From Clostridia bacterium (GTDB taxonomy: Bacteria > Bacillota > Sulfobacillia > SLMV01), in assembly GCA_007136565.1 (NCBI GenBank), contig SLGS01000070.1:1-18940 (forward strand): a DNA stretch of 18,940 bases, given 5' to 3'. The notes beneath the pieces were generated by a model, which had not been told where the DNA came from, did not search any database, and saw only the letters and a program-made list of their open reading frames with translations. Positions within the stretch are counted from its first letter, which is position 1. Every line of letters begins with the position of its first letter. The translations under genes were made by a program, and so were the position numbers. Positions 1 to 5,951 of this stretch are shown piece by piece.

Positions 1-888
1 GATTCCATGGCCGTCTATCGGGGCATGGATATCGGTACCGATAAGCCGGGCGGATCGGCCCGGACCCGGGTTCCTCATCACCTCGTGGATATCGTGGACC
101 CCGACCAGGATTTCAGCGCGGGCGACTTCAAAGCGAGGGCCAAGGCCGCCATAGGGGACGTGTCATCGCGGGGTCGGCTTCCCCTGGTGGTGGGCGGTAC
201 GGCTCTCTACGTCAGGAGCCTCTTGTACGATTATCCCCTGGCGAAAGTGGGCTCGGACCCCGATCTGCGCGCTAGTCTCGAAGAACGCGAGATTCGCGAG
301 GGAGCAGGCACCCTGCACCGCATGTTGGAATCGATAGATCCCGATAGCTCCGCGAGGCTCCACCAGAACGATCTCCGACGCATCATACGCGCCATAGAGG
401 TCCACAGGCTAACCGGGACGACCATGACCCGGTGGAGGGAGTCGACCCCGCCCGAGATGTCCTACAGGGCCCTCCTGGTGGGACTTTGGAGACCCCGCGA
501 AGAGATTTATCGGAGGATAGACACCCGGGTGGAACGCATGTTTGAAGAGGGACTGGTCGACGAGGTGCGGCAGCTCCTCGAGACTTACCCCGGTCTCGGG
601 AGGACGGCATCCCAGGCCCTGGGTTACCGGGAGGTCTTGACCTACCTGGCGGGGGAAATCGATCTGGGGTATTGCGTCGAGTTAACCAAAGCGAACACGC
701 GGAAGTTCGCCAAGCGCCAGTTGATGTGGTTTCGAGGTGAACCGCAACTTCGCTGGGTCGATGCCGCGGCGGCTCCCGAAAGGGTTTCAGAATTGATTGG
801 GATCTGGTCGATGAATTTACAAAACTCGTCCCATTGCCCTGGAGGTATCGGGGGCGTTTCGTCGAATACTGCTTCTAAGAGGCAATAG
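1..888 (+). CDS. miaA: tRNA dimethylallyltransferase MiaA, 5'-truncated by window edge
   Basis: MiaA transfers a dimethylallyl group from DMAPP to N6 of adenosine-37 in tRNAs that read codons starting with U. The reading frame is open from base 1 and enters within the conserved DSMxVYRGMDIGTxKP block (here DSMAVYRGMDIGTDKP), so about 35-40 N-terminal residues including the ATP-binding P-loop lie upstream of the window. Other family marks visible are PHHLVDI, the LVVGGTALYVRSLL block (about residue 60-75 of the fragment), the LRRIIRAIEVHRLTG helix and the C-terminal KFAKRQLMWFR motif. After that motif the protein continues for about 50 residues, the last 25 being low-complexity (rich in S, G, N) and not recognisable. 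The next gene is not closely coupled. Identity is confident; the true start is outside the window. Confidence 0.95.
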   Translation, partial: DSMAVYRGMDIGTDKPGGSARTRVPHHLVDIVDPDQDFSAGDFKARAKAAIGDVSSRGRLPLVVGGTALYVRSLLYDYPLAKVGSDPDLRASLEEREIREGAGTLHRMLESIDPDSSARLHQNDLRRIIRAIEVHRLTGTTMTRWRESTPPEMSYRALLVGLWRPREEIYRRIDTRVERMFEEGLVDEVRQLLETYPGLGRTASQALGYREVLTYLAGEIDLGYCVELTKANTRKFAKRQLMWFRGEPQLRWVDAAAAPERVSELIGIWSMNLQNSSHCPGGIGGVSSNTASKRQ

Positions 889-1024
889 ACAGTTGGCATG
901 ATGCAGGGTCGGAACCGGAACCGAGGTTTTGCGGAGGAGGAGATTCCGTTGGACCAGATACCCTCCATTGTAGGTGTCCGTAATCGCGGATATCTCCGGT
1001 GCCCCGGCTCGCATGTTACCCCCA

Positions 1025-1053
1025 CTTACTCCCACTCCAATTCCCAGGATAAT
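1025..1053 (+). promoter_or_regulatory. Possible sigma-70-type promoter upstream of the structured leader
   Basis: GATAAT at 1048-1053 matches five of six bases of the -10 consensus. A poor -35 candidate, CTTACT at 1025-1030, sits 17 bases upstream. It would start a transcript near 1060, just before the inverted repeats at 1071-1130 and about 175 bases before the small zinc-ribbon ORF. The match is weak on the -35 side, so this is only a candidate. Confidence 0.25.
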
Positions 1054-1070
1054 AGTGTTCGACCGGACGA

Positions 1071-1217
1071 GCAGACACCATCGGTGCGTCTCGATCCCCG
1101 CGCATGCCGCGGGATGGCCACCGATGCTGCGGGTGACCCAGGGTGTCGCGATAACCTCCCGGGGACCCGAAAGACCACATCCGAAGACACCAAGTTCTCC
1201 GGGAAAAGTAACCCGGA
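1071..1217 (+). ncRNA. Candidate structured 5' leader RNA (possible cis-regulatory element)
   Basis: Nested and consecutive complementary segments can be read directly. GCAG (1071-1074) pairs with CTGC (1127-1130), separated by a 4-base bulge from CATCGGTG (1079-1086) pairing with CACCGATG (1119-1126). Inside these, CCCGCG (1097-1102) pairs with CGCGGG (1108-1113) over a CATGC loop. A second arm pairs GGTGTC (1142-1147) with GACACC (1186-1191). A third, TCCGGG (1198-1203) with CCCGGA (1212-1217), closes an A-rich loop and ends 7 bases before the Shine-Dalgarno of the zinc-ribbon ORF. I do not recognise a known riboswitch class; T-box, cobalamin, TPP and c-di-AMP consensus words were looked for by eye and not found. 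Some pairing is expected by chance in GC-rich DNA, so existence of the RNA is unproven. Confidence 0.35.
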
Positions 1218-1236
1218 AATGGAAGAGAGGGATCGG

Positions 1237-1428
1237 ATGAGCATGATCAGCACCGAAGGAGTTACCGTGGAGTACCTGTGCTTTCGCTGCGGACGCCAGG
1301 GGATAATGGTCGTCAATCCCCCGACCACCTCTTCAATGCGAGCTATCCCCTCGAGTGAAGTCACGTGTCCCGGTTGCGGGACCACCGTAGTTGGACGGCC
1401 GGTTATGGAGTCGACCGCAAGTCGATAG
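1237..1428 (+). CDS. Small CxxC...CxxC zinc-ribbon protein, 63 aa, function unknown
   Basis: The predicted protein has two cysteine pairs, CFRC at residues 15-18 and CPGC at 44-47, with 25 residues between them; each is followed by a Gly (CG), the usual form of a zinc-ribbon knuckle. It is soluble, with no signal or membrane segment. ATG 1237 is chosen because a GAGAGG Shine-Dalgarno lies at 1225-1230 with six bases of spacing; ATG 1219 and ATG 1243 are in-frame alternatives. The frame is open further upstream to 898, but that extension has no recognisable content. It lies alone between miaA and mraZ and is followed by a strong hairpin at 1489-1522 that probably ends its transcript. I do not recognise the family; a metal-binding or nucleic-acid-binding role would be a guess. 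Confidence 0.5.
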   Translation: MSMISTEGVTVEYLCFRCGRQGIMVVNPPTTSSMRAIPSSEVTCPGCGTTVVGRPVMESTASR

Positions 1429-1488
1429 AATTTAGCTCGATGGAATCAAGATGAGCGCCTAAACTCAAGAAAATCAAAAGAATTTGGT

Positions 1489-1522
1489 CAAAAGGAGAGA
1501 TTCTTCGGAATCTCTCCTTTTG
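1489..1522 (+). terminator. Perfect 15-bp hairpin with cUUCGg tetraloop, probable terminator before the dcw operon
   Basis: Bases 1489-1503 and 1508-1522 are exact reverse complements around a TTCG loop closed by C-G, an unusually stable tetraloop. The 5' arm starts CAAAAGG and the 3' arm ends CCTTTTG, so the four Ts can act as a short U-tract while also pairing with As. The preceding 30 bases are A-rich, which would give a U-rich run on the other strand. It sits 60 bases after the zinc-ribbon stop and 100 bases before mraZ, the right place to insulate the dcw operon. The lack of a long U-tract leaves room for another role, such as an RNA stability element. Confidence 0.65.
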
Positions 1523-1533
1523 CTGTGGAGGAG

Positions 1534-1562
1534 TTGCGGGGGGAGCGGAGAATACATAGAGT
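1534..1562 (+). promoter_or_regulatory. Tentative mraZ promoter
   Basis: TTGCGG (1534-1539) and TAGAGT (1557-1562) are spaced by 17 bases, with three and four matches to the -35 and -10 consensus. A start near 1569 would place the TGGGG repeat array over the initiation region, as expected for autorepression by MraZ. The hexamers are poor and the assignment rests mainly on position between the hairpin and mraZ. Confidence 0.2.
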
Positions 1563-1607
1563 GGAGACAGGTGGGGCAAAGTGGGGAATTTGGGGGATCT
1601 ACTGGGG
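1562..1607 (+). promoter_or_regulatory. Probable MraZ operator: TGGGG direct repeats at 10-bp period
   Basis: TGGAG (1562), TGGGG (1572), TGGGG (1582) and GGGGG (1592) follow each other at exactly 10-base steps, i.e. 5-base boxes with 5-base spacers, and a further TGGGG begins at 1603. MraZ of E. coli is known to bind TGGGN direct repeats with 5-base spacers upstream of its own gene, and this array ends 17 bases before the mraZ start. Two boxes are perfect and the outer ones degenerate. Function as a MraZ operator is therefore inference from spacing, sequence and position. Confidence 0.6.
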
Positions 1608-1623
1608 GTCGGCCGAGGTGTTC

Positions 1624-2055
1624 ATGGGTGAATACCAACATAATTTGGACGAAAAGGGACGCGTAACGGTGCCCGCCCGCTTTCGAGAGGAACTGGGAGC
1701 GGAGTTCGTCATGACCAAGGGCCTCGACAAGTGCCTTTTCATTTACTCCGTCCCCGAGTGGGAGGCCCTCACCGAGAAACTCCAGCAGCTGCCCTTCACG
1801 CGCTCCGACGCCCGATCCTTTGTCCGTCTCTTCTTTTCGGGGGCGGCGCGTGCCAGTTTCGATTCCCAGGGCAGGGCGTTGATTCCCAACAATCTCCGCG
1901 AGTACGCCGGCCTCGGCAAAGAGTCCGTCGTAATCGGTGTCGGGTCGCGAATAGAGATATGGGATCGAGACGAGTGGGATCGATTCCAGGATGTCGCAGA
2001 AGAAAGTTACGAACAGCTGGCCGAGGAATTGACGGATTTGGGGTCTTTGTTTTGA
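1624..2055 (+). CDS. mraZ: Transcriptional regulator MraZ
   Basis: MraZ is a ring-forming DNA-binding protein, first gene of dcw clusters and regulator of its own operon. The 143-residue product has the expected two SpoVT/AbrB-like halves: DEKGRVTVPARFREEL at residues 9-24 and DSQGRALIPNNLREYAGL at 80-97, each with the DxxGR signature. The length is typical. The frame is open upstream to 1525, but ATG 1624 is chosen because MGEYQHNLDEKGR is the usual N-terminus and GAGG (1615-1618) lies five bases before it. The upstream in-frame segment is the repeat-rich operator. The stop codon overlaps the proposed UUG start of rsmH as TTGA, suggesting translational coupling. Confidence 0.95.
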   Translation: MGEYQHNLDEKGRVTVPARFREELGAEFVMTKGLDKCLFIYSVPEWEALTEKLQQLPFTRSDARSFVRLFFSGAARASFDSQGRALIPNNLREYAGLGKESVVIGVGSRIEIWDRDEWDRFQDVAEESYEQLAEELTDLGSLF

Positions 2056-3026
2056 TCTATCACAGTCCCATCATGGTTGAAGAAGTCCTGGAATTGCTGG
2101 AGCCCGGCTCCGGAGAAATATACGTGGACGGAACCATTGGTGGGGGAGGACACGCACTGGCGATGGCTCGGCATCTAGGCCGGGATGGGCGAATCGTCGG
2201 AATCGACCGGGATCGAGAAGCATTGGAGGAAAGCGCGAAACAGCTCTCTTCGGTCACCCCGCGGGTGGACCTGGTTTATGGGGACTGGAGACGTATCGAT
2301 GAGCACCTGGATTCCTTGGGGATCGAGGCCACCCATTGCCTCCTATTGGATCTCGGCGTCAGTTCCCATCAACTGGATCGCCCCGAAAGGGGTTTCAGTT
2401 ATCGCTACGAGGACGCGCCCCTGGACATGAGAATGGATGCCGAAGCGGGAGTGACCGCCGCCGATATCCTAAACGATTATTCCCAGGAAGATCTGAGCCG
2501 AATAATCGCGACTTACGGTGAGGAACGATGGGCGTCGCGGATCGCAAAATTCATCGTGGCCCGAAGACCGATGCGAGTCGTGCGGGATCTCTTGGACGCC
2601 GTAAAGGCGGCCGTACCGAGTTCGGCTCGACGGGAGGGACCGCATCCCGCCCGAAGGACTTTTCAGGCGATCAGGATGGAGGTTAACCGGGAGATGGAGG
2701 GCTTCGAAGAGGGGCTCATGAAAGCCATTTCCTCGCTGGCAGTCGGGGGACGCATGGCAGTAATAAGCTTTCACTCCCTCGAAGATCGCCCGGTAAAGCG
2801 TCTCTTCCGATATCTGTCCATGGATTGTCGCTGTCCACCCGACTTACCCATATGTGCCTGCGGAGGGCCGGTGGCCGAGGATTTGACCCCGAAGCCCGTT
2901 ACGGCCTCCGCCCGCGAGAGCGAGGAAAACCCGAGATCGACCTCGGCCAAACTCAGGGCGATTAGGATCACCGATAATCCGACGGAGGCCATCATGGAGA
3001 GGAGAGGGGGATCCCAATGGCGGTGA
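2052..3026 (+). CDS. rsmH: 16S rRNA (cytosine(1402)-N4)-methyltransferase RsmH (MraW)
   Basis: RsmH uses SAM to methylate N4 of C1402 in the decoding centre of 16S rRNA. The 324-residue product has the SAM-binding DGTIGGGGH motif at residues 26-34, GIDRD at 50-54, LLLDLGVSSHQLD, RRTFQAIRMEVNRE and ISFHSLEDRPVKR, all diagnostic. The start is set at TTG 2052, overlapping the mraZ stop, because it keeps the conserved HSPIMVEEVL N-terminus; ATG 2073 would remove it, and the much longer frame open from 1731 runs across mraZ in another phase. A GGGG run at 2039-2042 can serve as ribosome binding site. It overlaps ftsL by 10 bases. Confidence 0.95.
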   Translation: MIYHSPIMVEEVLELLEPGSGEIYVDGTIGGGGHALAMARHLGRDGRIVGIDRDREALEESAKQLSSVTPRVDLVYGDWRRIDEHLDSLGIEATHCLLLDLGVSSHQLDRPERGFSYRYEDAPLDMRMDAEAGVTAADILNDYSQEDLSRIIATYGEERWASRIAKFIVARRPMRVVRDLLDAVKAAVPSSARREGPHPARRTFQAIRMEVNREMEGFEEGLMKAISSLAVGGRMAVISFHSLEDRPVKRLFRYLSMDCRCPPDLPICACGGPVAEDLTPKPVTASARESEENPRSTSAKLRAIRITDNPTEAIMERRGGSQWR

Positions 3027-3682
3027 CCGCAAGGGAGTTGGAAGAAAGGGCATATCGCAAGAAACGCGCCAAGAGGCGAGTTTCCGATCGTCGTGCCCGC
3101 GATGCAAAAAAGAATCCCAGGCGCCCGGTCCGTCCTCGCAGCCGCAAACCATCACCGGTCTCAAGGCTTCGCAAGAGCTTATCGATCTCTTTGAGGTCGG
3201 TCCAAATCGTGGGATCCATACTTCTTATCTTCGCCGTGGCCATCGGAGTAGTGGGCGGTCGTGCGGCTATAGCCGATCGCGGCTACGAGTTAAACCGTCT
3301 CCGCGCCGAGTTGCAAGAGGCGAAGGCGCAAACGGATAGCCTCGAATCCCGCGTGGCCACCCTGCAAAACCCCGATCGCATAGCGGCGGCAGCTCACGCC
3401 ATGGGCATGGAGCCGGTGAATTCGGCCTCCTCGGGTTTCAACGATGCCCTCATCGCATCACAGTCCCCGGGGGCAGTATCTACTTCTACAATGCCGGCGG
3501 AGTCACCGGTTGAACTGCGAGAGTTTCCCGGCATCTCTTCCTCACGTCCCGCTCCATCGCGTATAGTATTGGAGTTGGAGGCCACCACCGAACCCCCGCT
3601 GCAATTCGCGGGTCTTCGCGAATGGGGGGGCATGGTCCTGAGATGGTTAAAGGGATCGACTCCCATCGAAGCCCATAACTAA
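3017..3682 (+). CDS. ftsL: FtsL-like cell division protein with long C-terminal tail
   Basis: FtsL is a bitopic septal protein that acts with the FtsQ/DivIB and FtsB/DivIC partners to activate FtsW-FtsI. This 221-residue product has a very basic cytoplasmic N-terminus (residues 10-55, many K/R), one membrane segment (about 62-80), a short coiled coil (about 86-117) and the ending LQNPDRIAAAAHAMGMEP, which matches the usual FtsL/septum-initiator pattern of a helix followed by IxxxAxxxGM. The family normally stops near there; this one continues for about 88 residues that are rich in S, P and T, with no recognised domain. ATG 3017 has a GAGAGGGG ribosome site just upstream and overlaps the rsmH stop. 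Assignment relies on topology and position as well as the motif. Confidence 0.8.
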   Translation: MAVTARELEERAYRKKRAKRRVSDRRARDAKKNPRRPVRPRSRKPSPVSRLRKSLSISLRSVQIVGSILLIFAVAIGVVGGRAAIADRGYELNRLRAELQEAKAQTDSLESRVATLQNPDRIAAAAHAMGMEPVNSASSGFNDALIASQSPGAVSTSTMPAESPVELREFPGISSSRPAPSRIVLELEATTEPPLQFAGLREWGGMVLRWLKGSTPIEAHN

Positions 3683-3739
3683 CCAATTGAAGGACTCCAA
3701 CAAATGTGAAGGTACCCGGTAGGAGGCGCGAACCACGGC

Positions 3740-5872
3740 ATGAGATCTCCCGGCACGGCCCTCAGGACGAGGGTTCTTCATGTACTAATTCTCTTCTTTT
3801 TGGCGCTCCTCATGCTGACGGCCAGGTTGGGATACATCCAACTCGTCCGTGGCGGGGAACTGGGTGAACGGGCCCAGGTGCTGCGGACCCGGGAGATTTC
3901 CATACATCCCAAAAGAGGTGCCATCCGGGACATCCACGGGCGCGAGTTGGCCATCAGCGTGGACGTCGACTCCCTTTATGCCGTCCCCGCCGAGGTGGTC
4001 GATCCCCAGGTTGCAGCGTCATCCCTCGCACCGATAGTCGGTTTGGCCGAAGAAGATCTGGTGGAACGCCTATCCCGGGCCACATCCTTCGTTTGGATTC
4101 AGCGCAAGATGTCCACCGACATGAGTGCCGCGGTACGGGAACTGGACCTTCAAGGTTTCCATTGGACGAGGGAGAGTGAGCGGTATTACCCCAAGGGCGA
4201 TCTGGCCGGCCAACTGCTGGGTTTTGCCGGTATAGATAACCAGGGACTCGAAGGGGTCGAGTTTACGTACGATGACGTGCTCCGCGGCGAAGGTGGTTCC
4301 ATCGTCGTGGAATTCGATGCCGACGGCCGCCAGATTCCGAGGGCCACGTACAGCCACTTTCCCGCCACCCCGGGGCACGACATATACCTCACGATCGACG
4401 AAGTCTTGCAGTACGTGGCGGAGAAGGCCCTGGCCCGGGTGGTGGAAGAACAGGATGCCCGGGGTGGGGTAGTGGTGTTAATGGAACCCGCGACGGGCAG
4501 GGTCTTGGCCATGGCTTCCAGTCCCGGGTTCGATCCCAACAGGTGGGCGGAGTTTGAACCGTCATTGTGGCGGAACCCGATCATATCCTCTCCGGATCAC
4601 CCCGGATCCGTGTTCAAGCCCATAACCGCCGCCGCCGCGATAGATGCCGGCGTCGTCAATGGCGATACTCGCTTCCACGATCCCGGTCACATACGGGTGC
4701 CCGGCGCCACCATCCGCAACTGGGACCTCGGCTCCCTCGGGGATACGGATTTCAGGACGGCTTTTGCCAAGTCCGCCAACGTAATTTTCGTCAAGGTGGC
4801 GCAGAATCTGGGAATGGATCGATTCTACAACTACCTTCGAGATTTTGGATTTGCTTCGCCCACCGGGATAGCGCTGCCGGGGGAGGCCGACTCCATTATT
4901 CCCGAGCAATCCGGTGCTAGACCCGTCGATCTCGCCGTCATGTCCTTCGGGCAAACGCTGGCGGTTACACCGCTTCAGCTGGCCTCGGGAATGTCCGCCA
5001 TAGCCAATGGTGGGGAGTTGATGCTCCCTCGCATCGTCGACGGTGTATCCAGGGATGGGATTTTCGAACCAACCGGGCCCGAGGTTCTTCGCCGGGTGAT
5101 AAGTGAGCAGGCGGCGGCTCAGGTCCGCGATCTGATGGTTTACACCGTGGAGGAGGGTACCGCCGCCCCCGCTTCCATCCCCGGATACGTCGTGGGTGGC
5201 AAGACGGGTACAGCTCAAAAGACCGTAGACGGCCGGGTATCGACGGAGGATTTCATCTCGACGTTCGTGGGTTTCGCACCGGCCTTAGAGCCCGCCGTAC
5301 TGTGTTTTGTTGCCGTGGATGAGCCCAAGGAGGATAGGTTCGGCAGCGTGGTGGCGGCTCCCATCTTCAAAGAGGTGGTCGCCGAGGCCCTGAGGCATCT
5401 TGACGTTCCCCCGGACCGCCCCGAAGAGGTGAGACCGCAGGCATCCGAGGTAACATCCGAAGCTACAGATGAGGACGAGGAGTCGGAGGCGGTCCCCGTC
5501 CCGGACGTCAGGGGACTGGACTTGAAGGAGGCCCTCGATCTGCTCGGGGAACAATCCCTCGAAGGAGCCCCGACGGACGAAGGCGAAAGGGTCGCCGAGC
5601 AGTTCCCCTCCCCGGGCACCCTGCTCGAACCCGGAAGTACCGTCATCATATATCCCGAGATGATCGCCGGGGATGACGTCGCGCCGGATCACGTCACGGT
5701 TCCCAACGTGTCCGGCAAGGGTCTGAGGAGCGCCGCCGAGATCCTGGGAGAGGCCAACTTGCGGATGGAAGTTTCCGGTTCCGGATTGATCGTGAGACAG
5801 GAACCCAGGGCCGGCACGACCGTCCCCGAAGGTACCTTGGTAAGATTGGAACTGGAAGTCCCGGAGGATTAA
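3740..5872 (+). CDS. ftsI: Class B penicillin-binding protein (FtsI/SpoVD type) with two PASTA domains
   Basis: Septal peptidoglycan transpeptidase partner of FtsW. The 710 residues contain an N-terminal membrane anchor (about 11-35), a PBP dimer/pedestal domain starting at RGAIRDIHGRELA, and a transpeptidase domain with the three active-site motifs: SVFK (catalytic Ser290, Lys293), SAN (345-347) and KTG (488-490). An acidic, proline-containing linker (about 555-584) leads to two PASTA repeats, about 585-640 (starting VPVPDVRG) and 652-710 (starting VTVPNVSG), which in this family can bind muropeptides or help dimerisation. AGGAGG lies at 3721-3726, 13 bases before ATG 3740, slightly far but the only plausible site. 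It follows ftsL after 57 bases. The sequence alone does not distinguish a vegetative FtsI from a sporulation SpoVD; the dcw location favours FtsI. Confidence 0.93.
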   Translation: MRSPGTALRTRVLHVLILFFLALLMLTARLGYIQLVRGGELGERAQVLRTREISIHPKRGAIRDIHGRELAISVDVDSLYAVPAEVVDPQVAASSLAPIVGLAEEDLVERLSRATSFVWIQRKMSTDMSAAVRELDLQGFHWTRESERYYPKGDLAGQLLGFAGIDNQGLEGVEFTYDDVLRGEGGSIVVEFDADGRQIPRATYSHFPATPGHDIYLTIDEVLQYVAEKALARVVEEQDARGGVVVLMEPATGRVLAMASSPGFDPNRWAEFEPSLWRNPIISSPDHPGSVFKPITAAAAIDAGVVNGDTRFHDPGHIRVPGATIRNWDLGSLGDTDFRTAFAKSANVIFVKVAQNLGMDRFYNYLRDFGFASPTGIALPGEADSIIPEQSGARPVDLAVMSFGQTLAVTPLQLASGMSAIANGGELMLPRIVDGVSRDGIFEPTGPEVLRRVISEQAAAQVRDLMVYTVEEGTAAPASIPGYVVGGKTGTAQKTVDGRVSTEDFISTFVGFAPALEPAVLCFVAVDEPKEDRFGSVVAAPIFKEVVAEALRHLDVPPDRPEEVRPQASEVTSEATDEDEESEAVPVPDVRGLDLKEALDLLGEQSLEGAPTDEGERVAEQFPSPGTLLEPGSTVIIYPEMIAGDDVAPDHVTVPNVSGKGLRSAAEILGEANLRMEVSGSGLIVRQEPRAGTTVPEGTLVRLELEVPED

Positions 5873-5910
5873 TCCACTCAATGATGCGACAGAGAAACTG
5901 AGAGGGGGCA

Positions 5911-5941
5911 GAGGCTTCGGATTCGAGGGTTCCGATGCCTC
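5911..5941 (+). promoter_or_regulatory. Hairpin between a Shine-Dalgarno and the murE start
   Basis: GAGGC (5911-5915) pairs with GCCTC (5937-5941), and TCGGA (5917-5921) with TCCGA (5931-5935), around one T-T mismatch and a 9-base loop. The only good ribosome-binding sequence before murE, AGAGGGGGC at about 5901-5908, lies on the far side of this hairpin. If the stem forms, the effective spacing to ATG 5952 falls to about 12 bases. It could set murE translation level; that role is inferred. Confidence 0.4.
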
Positions 5942-5951
5942 GCCGATACAT

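Larger units (their letters stand above)
889..1236. other. Weakly coding spacer between miaA and a small zinc-ribbon ORF
   Basis: This 348-base stretch has no convincing gene. A frame is open from 898 through 1428 in phase with the small downstream ORF, but the part before 1237 has no recognisable domain and reads like random translation. The stretch instead contains several inverted repeats (listed separately as a possible RNA leader), a GATAAT hexamer at 1048-1053 and three minus-strand TGGG words at 1021-1046. A further weak hairpin pairs 973-979 with 988-994 using two G-U pairs. It is best regarded as a non-coding, possibly regulatory region. Confidence 0.5.

Noticed and set aside
833..886. 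ATTGCC / GGCAAT inverted repeat at the end of miaA as a terminator
   Set aside because: Only six pairs with a 42-base loop and no T-run.
898..1236. N-terminal extension of the zinc-ribbon ORF to ATG 898
   Set aside because: No recognisable domain or coding-like composition, and the best ribosome site is directly before ATG 1237.
1731..2051. Long upstream extension of the rsmH reading frame (open from 1731)
   Set aside because: It lies in a different phase over mraZ, has no RsmH similarity, and the conserved N-terminus begins at the TTGA overlap.
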